Assembly: GCA_036012905.1 (NCBI GenBank)
Contig: DASCQF010000074.1
Coordinates: forward strand, 1 to 64,000
Length of the DNA: 64,000 nt
DNA from: NP936 sp002726085
GTDB taxonomy: Bacteria > Acidobacteriota > Vicinamibacteria > Vicinamibacterales > UBA8438
Direction of reading: 5' to 3'
Shown here: positions 52,801-61,856 of the stretch, piece after piece
How the letters are laid out: every line of letters begins with the position of its first letter
Numbering within the stretch: position 1 is the stretch's first letter
Made by a program: the position numbers and the translations under genes
Notes under the pieces: model-generated
The model's database searches: none
Told to the model about the DNA's origin: nothing
Seen by the model: only the letters and a program-made list of their open reading frames with translations

Positions 52801-54020
52801 TGAACGATTCTCTGACGCTGCTGGCCGTGCTGCTCACGCTGCTACTGGGCCTAGCGGCGGGCAAGGCCTGGGAGCGCTACAAGCTGCGCGCGGGCCGCTG
52901 GATCGACCGGCGAAAGGCCCGCGAATCCCCACACTACATCCTCGGCCTCAATTTCCTTGTCGCGAACCAGCTCGACTGGGCCATTGAAGAACTGACCACT
53001 GCCGCCAGCATCGACGACGACGCGCTCGAAATCCATCTGATCCTCGGCAACCTCTATCGCGAGAAAGGCCAGGTGACGCGCGCCATCGGGATGCATCAAC
53101 AGTTGTTGCAGCGACCAAAGTTGACCAAGCTCGAGCAGGCCTACGTGCTGCTGTGTCTCGGGCTGGACTTCAGACGCGGCGGCTTCGTCGACCGAGCGCT
53201 CGAGGCGTTCAACGAGGTCCTGCGTTTCGATGGCGACAATCAGTACGCGCTGCTCAATCTCGAGAAGCTCCACGAGGAGCAGCAGCAGTGGCAGGAAGCC
53301 CACGCTATCCGGCAGCGGCTGGCAGCGCTCGCCGACGACGCGCAGAAGGTGAAACACCAGGCCATTCTGGCGTTCCTCCAAACGCAACTGGGTCTCCAGG
53401 CCCTGACCCGATCGGAAAACAAGACGGCCGTCTCTCACTTCCAGTCGGCGATCGAGCTTGACGCGGGAGCGGTGCCAGCCTATCTCAACCTCGGTGACGT
53501 GCAGCGACGGGAAGGGCAGCTCGACGAGGCGATCGCGACCTGGGAGCAGGTGATCCGGATCGCCCCAGAACGCGCGTATCTCGTCTTCGACCGGATCGAG
53601 GCCGTGACCCGCGAGCAGGGCGACGCCGAACGCTTTCCCGCCCTGTGCCGCCGGCTCATCGAAGCGAATCAGCAAGATTGGCGCGCCCGTCTGGCGCTCG
53701 GGCGCCACCTGGCGACGCGGGGACAACCGTCCGAGGCCCTGGACCTGCTTTTCGACTCGCTCGTGCACAACCCCCATGCCCTGTCCATCCACCAAGTAGT
53801 CTGGCAGGCGTTGGCGGCATTGCGGTTCAACGAAGCCCGCGTGCAACGCTACATGGAGCTGACTCGCGAGGCGGTCTTCTATCTCGATCCCCACGTCTGC
53901 ATGCGATGCCGCTACCGCAGCACCGAGCTGCTCTGGCAGTGCCCGCAGTGCCACGAGTGGAACACCTTCGTCGAGGAGCGGATCACGCCGGCCGAGGAGA
54001 GCGAAGACGACTCCAGTTGA
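52800..54020 (+). CDS. lapB: LapB/YciM-like lipopolysaccharide assembly protein
   Basis: From the ATG at 52800, which overlaps the kdsD stop as TGATG, the protein has 406 residues. A membrane helix (about 4-20) is followed by TPR helices (about 45-350) and a rubredoxin-like C-terminus with cysteines 367, 370, 381 and 384. This is the E. coli LapB layout, where it recruits FtsH to limit LpxC and balance lipopolysaccharide with phospholipid. Its place behind kdsA-kdsD supports that role. Confidence 0.93.
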   Translation: MNDSLTLLAVLLTLLLGLAAGKAWERYKLRAGRWIDRRKARESPHYILGLNFLVANQLDWAIEELTTAASIDDDALEIHLILGNLYREKGQVTRAIGMHQQLLQRPKLTKLEQAYVLLCLGLDFRRGGFVDRALEAFNEVLRFDGDNQYALLNLEKLHEEQQQWQEAHAIRQRLAALADDAQKVKHQAILAFLQTQLGLQALTRSENKTAVSHFQSAIELDAGAVPAYLNLGDVQRREGQLDEAIATWEQVIRIAPERAYLVFDRIEAVTREQGDAERFPALCRRLIEANQQDWRARLALGRHLATRGQPSEALDLLFDSLVHNPHALSIHQVVWQALAALRFNEARVQRYMELTREAVFYLDPHVCMRCRYRSTELLWQCPQCHEWNTFVEERITPAEESEDDSS

Positions 54021-54027
54021 AGCCCCG

Positions 54028-54663
54028 GTGGGACGGGTGCGCCGGGTCGTGCTGACCGGCGGCGTCGCCACCGGCAAGAGCTACGTGCTCGAACAGTTCG
54101 CCGCGCTCGGCGTGCCGACCGCTGACGCCGACCAGCTCGCGCACACCACCTACGCTCCCAACGGCCCGGCATGGCGGGCGGTCCGCGAGCGCTTCGGCCC
54201 CGGCATCTTCGACGAGAGGGGACTCGTCGACCGCCGCGCGCTGGGCTCCCTCGTCTTCGCCGACGAGACCGCGCGCTCGGCGCTCAACGCCATCGTGCAC
54301 CCACACGTCCGGATCGCCATCACCACCTGGTTCGCCAACCTCGACCCGGATCCAACGGTCCCCTTCGGCATCGTCGCCATACCGCTGTTCTATGAAACCC
54401 CCCGCACGGAGGTCTACCATCGCGTGATTGTCACCGCCTGCCGGGACGAGGCGCAGCTGGCTCGCGTGATGGCACGAGGCCTCTCCGAGCACGAGGCCAC
54501 ACAGCGCATCGCCGCCCAGCTTTCCACGACCGAAAAAGTGCAGAAGGCCGACTACGCCATCTGGACCGATGACACGCACGCCGAAACCGCCCGTCGAGTC
54601 AGTGAGATCTTCCGAACCCTCGGGAAGGAGCTGGCAGACCCTCAGGAGACAGGAGATAGCTGA
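54028..54663 (+). CDS. coaE: Dephospho-CoA kinase
   Basis: A 211-residue protein read from a GTG at 54028, 7 bases after the lapB stop. The P-loop GGVATGKS is at 11-18 and DADQLAH follows. FDERGLVDRRALGSLVF and ATQRIAAQ are also typical. It phosphorylates dephospho-CoA, the last step of CoA synthesis. The C-terminal residues DPQETGDS are encoded by an inverted heptamer repeat, so the repeat has entered the end of the coding region. Confidence 0.95.
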   Translation: MGRVRRVVLTGGVATGKSYVLEQFAALGVPTADADQLAHTTYAPNGPAWRAVRERFGPGIFDERGLVDRRALGSLVFADETARSALNAIVHPHVRIAITTWFANLDPDPTVPFGIVAIPLFYETPRTEVYHRVIVTACRDEAQLARVMARGLSEHEATQRIAAQLSTTEKVQKADYAIWTDDTHAETARRVSEIFRTLGKELADPQETGDS

Positions 54664-54688
54664 TGGTCGCATGGCTCCTGACTTCTGT
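54643..54688. repeat. Heptamer repeats, inverted then direct, across the coaE end
   Basis: An inverted pair (read as TCTCCTGTCTCCTG on the minus strand, 54643-54656) lies in the last codons of coaE; a direct pair CTCCTGACTTCTGT follows at 54675-54688 in the gap before the NSS transporter gene. The two arms could pair as a hairpin. Confidence 0.6.
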
Positions 54689-54741
54689 GTCCGGTCCCCC
54701 CGCCACGGAGTGCGCCGGTTTCGTGTACTCTTCTCTGCCTG

Positions 54742-56115
54742 ATGGCATCCACCGCTGAGCGCGGAACCTGGGGCTCGAAAGCCGGGTTCATCCTGGCGGC
54801 CGCCGGCTCCGCCGTAGGGCTCGGCAACATCTGGGGATTCCCGACCCAGGTCGGCCAAGGCGGCGGCGCCGTCTTTGTGCTCGTCTACCTCCTGTGCGTC
54901 CTCCTGATCTGCCTGCCGATCATGATGGCCGAGCTCATGATCGGCCGCCACGCGCAGCTCGCCCCGGTCGGCTCCTATGCCGCGATCAGACCGAACACGC
55001 GCTGGTGGCTGGTCGGTCTCCTTGGCGTGCTCGCCGGTGCCGGCATCCTGTCCTTCTACTCGGTCATCGCCGGCTGGTCGGTCGCCTATATCTGGTTCGC
55101 CGGAACCGGTGCCGTGACGGGCGATGCCGAAGCGGTCGGCGCATTCTTCTCCGATTTCACAGCCAACGGACCGCTCAGCGTCGGTCTGACGCTCGTGGTT
55201 CTCGGCGCCACGGCAACCGTGCTGCTAGGCGGAGTTCAGTCCGGCATCGAGCGGGTCACGAAGTTGATGATGCCGGCGCTCATCGCCCTCCTGCTAGTGT
55301 TGGCCGTGCGAGCCACCACGCTTCCAGGGGCCGCCGAGGGGCTGGCCTATTACCTCCGGCCAGACTTCTCGCGTCTGCTCGACCCGATGGTTCTCCTCGC
55401 CGCGCTCGGGCAGGCATTTTTTTCGCTCAGCCTCGGCATGGGCGCCATGCTGACCTATGGCAGCTACCTGAGCAAGCGCTCGAGCATCGTCTCGGCTGCC
55501 TGCTGGGTCGTGCTGCTCGACACGTCGATGGCCCTGCTCGCCGGCTTCATCATCTTCCCGTCCGGATTCTCCATCGCAGGGTTCGACCCGAGCGCCAGCG
55601 GACCGGGTCTGATCTTCACGGTGCTGCCCCGCCTGTTCGCGACCTTGCCGGGCGGCCAGCTCTTCGGCGCCGGGTTCTTCGTTCTCTTGACGATGGCCGC
55701 ACTGACCTCGACCATTTCCTTGCTGGAGGTGCCCGTGGCGCATTTCATCGACGTCCACCGTTGGCCAAGGCGCCGGGCAGTGCTGCTGGTGACGACTGCC
55801 GTCTTTCTCATCGCGATTCCCTCGGCGCTCGGCAACGGCGCCGTCGCTACCTTGGGGACGCTCCCAGGCCTCGGCATCGATTTCCTGACCGTGATGGCCA
55901 CCGTCTGGAACGAATTTGCGCTCCCGATCGGCGGGCTCTTGACCGCGGTGTTCGTCGGCTGGATCTGGCGAGCGGACCAGGCAATCACGGAGGTGCAGCT
56001 GCACGGAACGGCCTTCCCAGGCCAGCACGTGTGGAGCTTCCTGATCCGCTGGGTCTGCCCGGCCGCGATCGCCGTCATCATCGGCTTCGCGGTGTATACC
56101 GTCGCGTCTGCGTGA
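54742..56115 (+). CDS. Neurotransmitter:sodium symporter family transporter
   Basis: A 457-residue protein with about eleven or twelve helices, as in bacterial NSS (SNF) carriers such as LeuT. The N-terminal GFILAAAGSAVGLGNIWGFP forms sodium and substrate sites, and ALGQAFFSLSLGMGAMLTYG is helix 6. It imports an amino acid with sodium; the substrate is unknown. The gene stands 78 bases after coaE and is followed by a second sodium symporter, so sodium-driven uptake seems important here. Confidence 0.93.
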   Translation: MASTAERGTWGSKAGFILAAAGSAVGLGNIWGFPTQVGQGGGAVFVLVYLLCVLLICLPIMMAELMIGRHAQLAPVGSYAAIRPNTRWWLVGLLGVLAGAGILSFYSVIAGWSVAYIWFAGTGAVTGDAEAVGAFFSDFTANGPLSVGLTLVVLGATATVLLGGVQSGIERVTKLMMPALIALLLVLAVRATTLPGAAEGLAYYLRPDFSRLLDPMVLLAALGQAFFSLSLGMGAMLTYGSYLSKRSSIVSAACWVVLLDTSMALLAGFIIFPSGFSIAGFDPSASGPGLIFTVLPRLFATLPGGQLFGAGFFVLLTMAALTSTISLLEVPVAHFIDVHRWPRRRAVLLVTTAVFLIAIPSALGNGAVATLGTLPGLGIDFLTVMATVWNEFALPIGGLLTAVFVGWIWRADQAITEVQLHGTAFPGQHVWSFLIRWVCPAAIAVIIGFAVYTVASA

Positions 56116-56234
56116 TTGGTAGAAACGGCGGAGACCGGCGTTGGGCATCTGCGACCGCTGCTCGGCTCAGGATGTGCGGCCGCAGACGCGGTCGACCGGA
56201 CAGCGACGGCACACGATTGGCGTGAGGCGGGTCC

Positions 56235-57926
56235 ATGGACAGCATCGAGCAGCTCATCCAGACGATCAAGTTCTACGTCGACAGTTTCGGCCTCCCCGTG
56301 GGCGAGCAAGTTATCCCGCTGAAGGTCATCGCCCTCCTGGGCACTGGCCTTTTCCTGACGGTCCGACTCGGCTTCGTGCAGGTGTCCCGTCTCGCTCATG
56401 GCTTCGCCGTGGCGAGCGGTCGGTACGACGACCCCAATGAACCTGGCGACGTCTCCCACTTCCAAGCCCTCACCACGGCGCTGTCGGCGACGGTGGGCAT
56501 CGGCAACATCGCCGGGGCGGCCTGGGCCATCCACTACGGCGGACCGGGCGCGCTGTTCTGGATGTGGATGACGGCGCTCCTCGGCGCGGCAACGAAATTC
56601 TCCGAAGTGACGCTGGCCCAGCAGTACCGGGAAGTGACGGCCGAGACCCACAAGCACGAGGGAACGGTGGCCGGCGGCCCGATGTACTACATCGAGCGCG
56701 GACTCGGCAAGGGATGGAGATGGATGGCCGTCTTTTTTGCCGTCGCGCTTGGTTTCACCGCTTTTGTGACTGGCAACGCCGTCCAGGCCAACACGCTGGC
56801 CGACACGATGCAGTCCAACTTCGGGACGCCGAATGTGGTCACGGGCCTGCTGGCAGCCTCGGTTGTTGCGGCGGTCATTCTGGGCGGCATTACCCGCATC
56901 GGCCGCGTGACCGGCATTCTGGCACCGCTCATGGCCGGTATCTACGTGCTCTCCGCACTGCTCATCATCCTGATGAACCCGGGCGCCGTGATGCCCACCC
57001 TCGAGCTCATCCTCAGCGAAGCGTTCAACCCGACCGCCGGGGTGGCGGGCACCGGGATCGGCGTGCTTCTCGTCACGCTCAACTGGGGTGTCAACCGGGG
57101 ATTGTTTTCAAACGAGGCCGGACAGGGCTCGGCCCCGATTGCCCACGCCGCCGCAAAGACCGACGAACCGGTGTCGGAAGGCGTCGTGGGCTTGGTTGAG
57201 CCGTTCATCGACACGATCGTGATCGTCACGATGACCTGCTTCGTCCTCATCATCACCGGCGTGTACGACGAACGAGTCCCTTCGGAGCTGACGCTTGCCG
57301 GAGGTGACCTGTCGTATGTCGTGCCAGCAGCCGATGGCGCGCTCGAAGAAACCGAGGAACCACTGCGAATCCGCATCGACGACGGGTTCCAGGCCATCAA
57401 TGCTGGACAGGCGCTGTTTGCGTGGCACGATGTGCCCGTCGAGCGCTTCTTCACCGACGAGGCGCAGACCCAAGCCTTTGACGGCATCATCGATCCGGCC
57501 GCAGGAGTCGCCACATCGGACGACGGCACCAACTACGCCGTGCTCTACGGTGATGCCCCAGAGGGCGGCGCCCCGCTGACGCAGCTCGGGTTCCAGCGTG
57601 GACTCTCACCCCTCGGCGACTGGGGCGGCTTCATCGTCGTGCTCTCGGTTGTACTGTTCGCCATCTCCACCGCGATCTCCTGGAGCTACTATGGCGACCG
57701 CTGCGCGGCATACCTGTTCGGAAAACGGGCCATCCTGCCCTACCGGCTCGTGTATGTCGGCATGGTCTTTCTGGGAACGGTCATCGCCCCAGCCGCCGTC
57801 TGGGACCTGGGTGACATCGCGCTCAGCGTCGTGATTCTGCCGAATCTGCTTGCGCTCGTCATGCTCTCGGGCAAGACGCGAGAGCTGATGAAGAGCTACT
57901 TCGCGCGTAAGCCCTGGAGCTCGTAG
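56235..57926 (+). CDS. Alanine/glycine:cation symporter (AGCS) with a large extra loop
   Basis: A 563-residue protein, about 100 more than typical AGCS members. Family motifs are present: FQALTTALSATVGIGNIAGA, GGPGALFWMW, EGTVAGGPMYYIERGLG and LFSNEAGQGSAPIAHAAA. Between two late helices, residues about 342-460 form a soluble acidic region (VYDERVPSEL to SPLGDWGG), which is absent in ordinary members. It should import alanine or glycine with sodium. The preceding NSS gene ends 119 bases upstream. Confidence 0.93.
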   Translation: MDSIEQLIQTIKFYVDSFGLPVGEQVIPLKVIALLGTGLFLTVRLGFVQVSRLAHGFAVASGRYDDPNEPGDVSHFQALTTALSATVGIGNIAGAAWAIHYGGPGALFWMWMTALLGAATKFSEVTLAQQYREVTAETHKHEGTVAGGPMYYIERGLGKGWRWMAVFFAVALGFTAFVTGNAVQANTLADTMQSNFGTPNVVTGLLAASVVAAVILGGITRIGRVTGILAPLMAGIYVLSALLIILMNPGAVMPTLELILSEAFNPTAGVAGTGIGVLLVTLNWGVNRGLFSNEAGQGSAPIAHAAAKTDEPVSEGVVGLVEPFIDTIVIVTMTCFVLIITGVYDERVPSELTLAGGDLSYVVPAADGALEETEEPLRIRIDDGFQAINAGQALFAWHDVPVERFFTDEAQTQAFDGIIDPAAGVATSDDGTNYAVLYGDAPEGGAPLTQLGFQRGLSPLGDWGGFIVVLSVVLFAISTAISWSYYGDRCAAYLFGKRAILPYRLVYVGMVFLGTVIAPAAVWDLGDIALSVVILPNLLALVMLSGKTRELMKSYFARKPWSS

Positions 57927-57989
57927 CCGCATCACTGAGGTCGACTCCTTGGCTTCGGGCCACGAGCTTCGGCCGCTTAGGGCCCGCGC

Positions 57990-58090
57990 AAGGACAACTA
58001 CCCATCTTCGGCCGCCGATCCATCCCGCCTGGCGGCGTTGCTCGTCGGTCGAATACTGCCCGTATGCTCCTTCCTCGCGCCTGGCCAGAC
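57990..58090 (+). repeat. Dispersed repeat, copy 2 (GGCGTTGCTC... GAATACTG family)
   Basis: Contains GGCGTTGCTCGTCGGTCGAA followed by TACTGCCCGTAT and a CT-rich segment ending CGCGCC, parallel to 19656-19750. It lies in the 210-base gap between the convergent AGCS and thiE genes, which holds no gene. Confidence 0.5.
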
Positions 58091-58136
58091 GGGCGCCTCG
58101 ACGCCCCAAGAGGGGCACTTATTCTTGTGCGGACCC

Positions 58137-58784
58137 TTAGGGACCGCCGAGGGCGTCCAGATACTCGCTGACGCGGCGTGCGGGGTCGCCGCCGGTCAAC
58201 AGGTCGGAGATGACCGCTATCGAGGCGGCGCCGGCTGCGATCACGTCGGGCGCCGTGGCGACGGTAATGCCCCCAATGGCCACCACCGGGCGCGTCCCAG
58301 CCGCAACGCTCGTCCGACGTACCGCCTCCAACCCAACCGCCGCATAGCCGGTGTCCTTGGTCCCAGTGTCGTAGACCGGTCCGATTGCCACATAGCTCAG
58401 CGGTTGCCGTGCGGAGGCTTCGACTTGCTCGTCATCATGCGTGGACAGCCCGATGATCGCCTCTGTGCCCAGGAGACGGCGCGCCGTCTCCACCGGGAGG
58501 TCGTTCTGCCCAAGGTGCACCCCGTCTGCGCCCGCCATCAGCACGAGATCACAGAAGTCATTGACAATGACGCGTGCGCCAACCGGCGCCGCGAGACCAA
58601 CGATCTCCTGGCACCAATCGAGCAGCGTCGCGCGATCGACGCCGGTCGCGCGGAGCTGCAGCAGACGCGCGCCCCCGTCGAGATACGCTCGGGCCAGATC
58701 ACGGGGCGCCCAACCGGCCCGAATCGCTACTCCGGCGTCCACGATGGCGTACAGATGGGACCAGGCGTGCACGTTCGCGCTCAA
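58137..58784 (-). CDS. thiE: Thiamine-phosphate synthase
   Basis: A 215-residue TIM-barrel protein: LLQLRATGVDRATLLDWCQE, VNDFCDLVLMAGADGVHLGQ, GLSTHDDEQV, YVAIGPVYDTGTKDT and VAIGGITVATAPDVI are all ThiE signatures (the K of QLR[DE]K is not obvious). It joins the thiazole and pyrimidine parts of thiamine phosphate. The start overlaps the accC stop by 4 bases (ATGA), so it is translated after accC. No thiamine riboswitch is visible upstream. Confidence 0.93.
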   Translation of the reverse strand: MSANVHAWSHLYAIVDAGVAIRAGWAPRDLARAYLDGGARLLQLRATGVDRATLLDWCQEIVGLAAPVGARVIVNDFCDLVLMAGADGVHLGQNDLPVETARRLLGTEAIIGLSTHDDEQVEASARQPLSYVAIGPVYDTGTKDTGYAAVGLEAVRRTSVAAGTRPVVAIGGITVATAPDVIAAGAASIAVISDLLTGGDPARRVSEYLDALGGP

Positions 58785-60133
58785 CTCATGGAAGCGGCTC
58801 CCGGCACGAACCGTTCCAGAAACGCCGTCGTAAACCGGCCGTCGAGAAAATCACGGTCCTCGAGAATGCGGAGATGCAGCGGAATCGTCGTCTCGACGCC
58901 CTCAATCACCGTCATCTCGAGCGTGCGCCGCATCCGGTCTATCGCTTCCGGGCGATCTCGCCCGTGCGCGATGACCTTCGCCACCAGCGAGTCGTAGTGC
59001 GGTGACACCGTGCAGTCTGTGTGCGCGAACGTGTCCACCCGAATTCCCGGCCCCCCCGGCAGGCTGAAGGTACGAATGAGGCCAGGGCTGGGCGCGAACG
59101 TCTCAGGATGCTCGGCGTTCACCCGGCATTCGATCGCATGGCCCGTGTGGTGCACGTCTGCCTGCCGAATCGACAGCCCGTCTCCGGCCGCGATACGGAT
59201 CTGTTCCTTGACGATGTCCACCCCGGTCACCATCTCGGTGATCGGATGCTCGACCTGGAGCCGAGCGTTCGCCTCCATGAAGTAGAACCGGCCCCGCCGA
59301 TCTACCAGGAACTCGAAGGTCCCGATATTGACATACCCGACCGCCCGGGCCGCCTTCGTGACGAGCTTCCCCATCCGCTGACGGACTCGGTCGCTCAACC
59401 CGATTGACGGGGTTTCCTCGAGCACCTTCTGGTGCCGTCTCTGGATCGTGCACTCTCGCTCGCCGAGATGCACCGTGGCCCCGTCCTCGTCGGCCAGAAT
59501 CTGAAACTCGATGTGCCGCGGCTCCTCGACGTAGATCTCCAGATAGACGCGCGCGTCGCCAAACGCCGCCTCCGCCTCCCGACGGGCTGTCAGAAACGCA
59601 TCCTGCAGGTCGTCGGCGTTCCAGACGACCCGCATGCCACGACCTCCGCCGCCCGACGTCGCCTTGATGATGACCGGGTAGCCCAGCCGCCTGGCCGCGC
59701 GACGTGCCGCGGCCACATCCTCGACCGACTCGCTCCCCGGAACGACCGGGAGCCCCGCCTTGCGCATCGCGCGTCGGGCTCGCGATTTGTCCCCAAGGAG
59801 ACGCAGCACGTCGACCGACGGTCCAATGAATGTGATCCGGCAGGCGTCACACGCCTCCGCCAGATAGGCACTCTCCGCCAAGAAGCCATAGCCAGGATGG
59901 ATGGCGTCAGCGCCAGTGATTTCGGCCGCGGTGATGACGGCCGGTACGTTCAGGTAGCTGTCCTGGCTGGAGGCAGGCCCGATGCAGACCTCTTCATCGG
60001 CGAATCGGACCGGCAGGCTGTGTTCGTCGGCCTGGGAGTGGGCGACGACCGTCTTGACACCCAACTCGCGGCAGGCATAGATGATCCGGAGCGCGATCTC
60101 GCCCCGGTTCGCGATCAAGATCTTCTTGAACAT
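58781..60133 (-). CDS. accC: Biotin carboxylase subunit of acetyl-CoA carboxylase
   Basis: A 450-residue protein of normal length. MFKKILIANRGEIALRIIYA starts it, IKATSGGGGRGMRVV is the ATP-grasp glycine loop, and FYFMEANARLQVEHPITEMV (usual FIEMNTRLQVEH) and ECRVNAEHP follow. It carboxylates biotin on BCCP with ATP and bicarbonate. The gene follows accB by 43 bases, which contain a heptamer repeat. Confidence 0.97.
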   Translation of the reverse strand: MFKKILIANRGEIALRIIYACRELGVKTVVAHSQADEHSLPVRFADEEVCIGPASSQDSYLNVPAVITAAEITGADAIHPGYGFLAESAYLAEACDACRITFIGPSVDVLRLLGDKSRARRAMRKAGLPVVPGSESVEDVAAARRAARRLGYPVIIKATSGGGGRGMRVVWNADDLQDAFLTARREAEAAFGDARVYLEIYVEEPRHIEFQILADEDGATVHLGERECTIQRRHQKVLEETPSIGLSDRVRQRMGKLVTKAARAVGYVNIGTFEFLVDRRGRFYFMEANARLQVEHPITEMVTGVDIVKEQIRIAAGDGLSIRQADVHHTGHAIECRVNAEHPETFAPSPGLIRTFSLPGGPGIRVDTFAHTDCTVSPHYDSLVAKVIAHGRDRPEAIDRMRRTLEMTVIEGVETTIPLHLRILEDRDFLDGRFTTAFLERFVPGAASMS

Positions 60134-60153
60134 CAGGGTGCCGACCCTAAGAC

Positions 60154-60168
60154 GTCAGGAGGCAGAAG
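60154..60168 (-). repeat. Tandem heptamer repeat, CTYCTGN family (inverted)
   Basis: On the minus strand CTTCTGCCTCCTGAC forms two units in the gap between accB and accC, within their common transcript. Confidence 0.5.
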
Positions 60169-60176
60169 CCCGCCTG

Positions 60177-60617
60177 CTACGTACGTCGGATGGCGAAGAG
60201 GCGCTCGCCGTACTGCACGGGCTGACCGTTCTCGACGAGGATGTCCACTACCTCCCCGGCAAACTCCGACTTGATGTCGTTCATGAGCTTCATCGCCTCG
60301 ATGATGCACAGGACGTCACCAGGCTTGACGACATCGCCGACCGCGACGAATGGGGGCGCGTCTGGCGCGCTGGCTCGAAAGAAGGTACCGAGAATCGGCG
60401 CCTCCACGATCGTCACGTCCGATGGGACGGTCCCGCCAGTCGACGGCTGAGGAGGTAAAGACACCGGACGTCCGACTTCTGGCGCAAATGACGGTGGGGT
60501 CCCCGGCGCCTCTGCCTTGCGGAGCCGGAGATGCAGGTCCTCCCGCTCCAGCTCGAACTCGGCCAGACCGTGGTCCTGCATCAGATCCAGAATCTGCCTG
60601 ATCTCATCAAAATCCAT
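60177..60617 (-). CDS. accB: Biotin carboxyl carrier protein
   Basis: A 146-residue protein: a helical start (MDFDEIRQILDLMQDHGLAE), a proline-rich linker (about 33-65) and a biotinyl domain with Lys 110 in EAMKLMND. It carries carboxybiotin between AccC and the transferase AccAD, which are not in the window. It follows the aminopeptidase gene by 39 bases. Confidence 0.97.
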   Translation of the reverse strand: MDFDEIRQILDLMQDHGLAEFELEREDLHLRLRKAEAPGTPPSFAPEVGRPVSLPPQPSTGGTVPSDVTIVEAPILGTFFRASAPDAPPFVAVGDVVKPGDVLCIIEAMKLMNDIKSEFAGEVVDILVENGQPVQYGERLFAIRRT

Positions 60618-60656
60618 GGTTTCGCACAGCGCGTACCGGCAACGTCGTCTCCCTCA

Positions 60657-61853
60657 TTAGACCACGGAGAGGTCCAACGGCACGCTGGTCATTAACTCGT
60701 AGCCACTGGCAGTCACGACCAGGTCGTCCTCGAGCCGAACACCGCCGCGCCCTGGCAGATATACCCCCGGCTCGACTGTGAACACCATTCCCGGTTCGAG
60801 ACGGGGGTCCTCCACGTCGGCATCGGAACCGGGGGACGCGCGCGTCGGACGCGGCTTCCCGATCCGGGGAGCCTCGTGCACTTCGATGCCCAGGCCATGT
60901 CCCGTCCCGTGTCCGAACGCGTCGCCCAGCCCCCGTTGGTCGAGCGCCGCGCGGGCCGCACCGTCCACCTCGCTCCCACGGACCCCGGGACGCACCGCCT
61001 CCAGGGCCGCCGCGTGCGCCGCCAGCACCGCCGCGTGCCAGCTGGTCGCTACTGGGTCTGGCGCACCCAAACTCGCGACGCGGGTCACATCGACGCAGTA
61101 CCCGTTGTAGACTCCACCGAAGTCCAGCAGCACCAGGTCGGCCAGCGCCAGCCGCCGGTCGGTCGGATGTGCATGCGGCAGCGCGGTATTTGGCCCGGCG
61201 GCGACAATCGTGTCGAAGGCCGGCCGATCGAACCCGGCACTCCGAATCGCCCAATCGATATCGGCCGCGACCTCCCGCTCGGTCCGTCCCACTTCGAGCC
61301 GCCGCAGCGCCTGCTCCATCACCACCGAAATCTGCGCGCCTGCCTCCCGTAATACGGCCAGCTCTTCCGCGTCCTTGACCAACCGGCCCGCCTCCACGAT
61401 GCCAGTCGTCGGACGCAACATCACACCAGAACCGGCCAGGGTTTGCTCCAGCCAGTCGTATCGAGCCAGCGTCATGTGCTCGGCCTCGATGCCCACCCGG
61501 GACGCCCCGGAGGCTGAGAGGGCGGCGCAGAGCGTCTCCTCGTAGGACGACTCGACCTGCACGACCGCCATGCCCGCGCCGTCAGTATCGCTGTCCACCA
61601 GTGTTCTCACCGCCGCGACATACCGCCCGTCGATAATCAGTGTTGCTCGCCCCGGCATGACCAGCAGTATGCCCGCGCTGCCCCGAAACCTGGAGAGGTA
61701 GAAGATGTTTGCGAGGTGCGTCACCACGAGGGCATCGAGCTCATCGTGCGCGAGACGGGTGTGAAGCGCCCGCAGGCGTGCCGCCCGCTGAGCAACCGGG
61801 CTGAGGCCGCTAGCCACTTCAGCTGTGCCGCGCGTTGGCCGTGCCTTCGCCAA
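60657..61853 (-). CDS. pepP: Xaa-Pro aminopeptidase, M24 family
   Basis: A 398-residue creatinase-fold protein. The catalytic part holds the metal ligands in DFGGVYNGYCVDVTR, FGHGTGHGLGIEVHEAPR and a late EPGVYLPGRGGVRLEDDLVV. It removes N-terminal residues next to proline. The order pepP-accB-accC is common, usually with efp between pepP and accB; efp is absent here. The gene starts 4 bases after the PKD-fragment stop. Confidence 0.93.
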   Translation of the reverse strand: MAKARPTRGTAEVASGLSPVAQRAARLRALHTRLAHDELDALVVTHLANIFYLSRFRGSAGILLVMPGRATLIIDGRYVAAVRTLVDSDTDGAGMAVVQVESSYEETLCAALSASGASRVGIEAEHMTLARYDWLEQTLAGSGVMLRPTTGIVEAGRLVKDAEELAVLREAGAQISVVMEQALRRLEVGRTEREVAADIDWAIRSAGFDRPAFDTIVAAGPNTALPHAHPTDRRLALADLVLLDFGGVYNGYCVDVTRVASLGAPDPVATSWHAAVLAAHAAALEAVRPGVRGSEVDGAARAALDQRGLGDAFGHGTGHGLGIEVHEAPRIGKPRPTRASPGSDADVEDPRLEPGMVFTVEPGVYLPGRGGVRLEDDLVVTASGYELMTSVPLDLSVV

Positions 61854-61856
61854 CGG

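Noticed and set aside
58785..58850. Thiamine riboswitch before thiE
   Set aside because: The thiE start lies inside the accC end; no TPP-riboswitch core is visible there.
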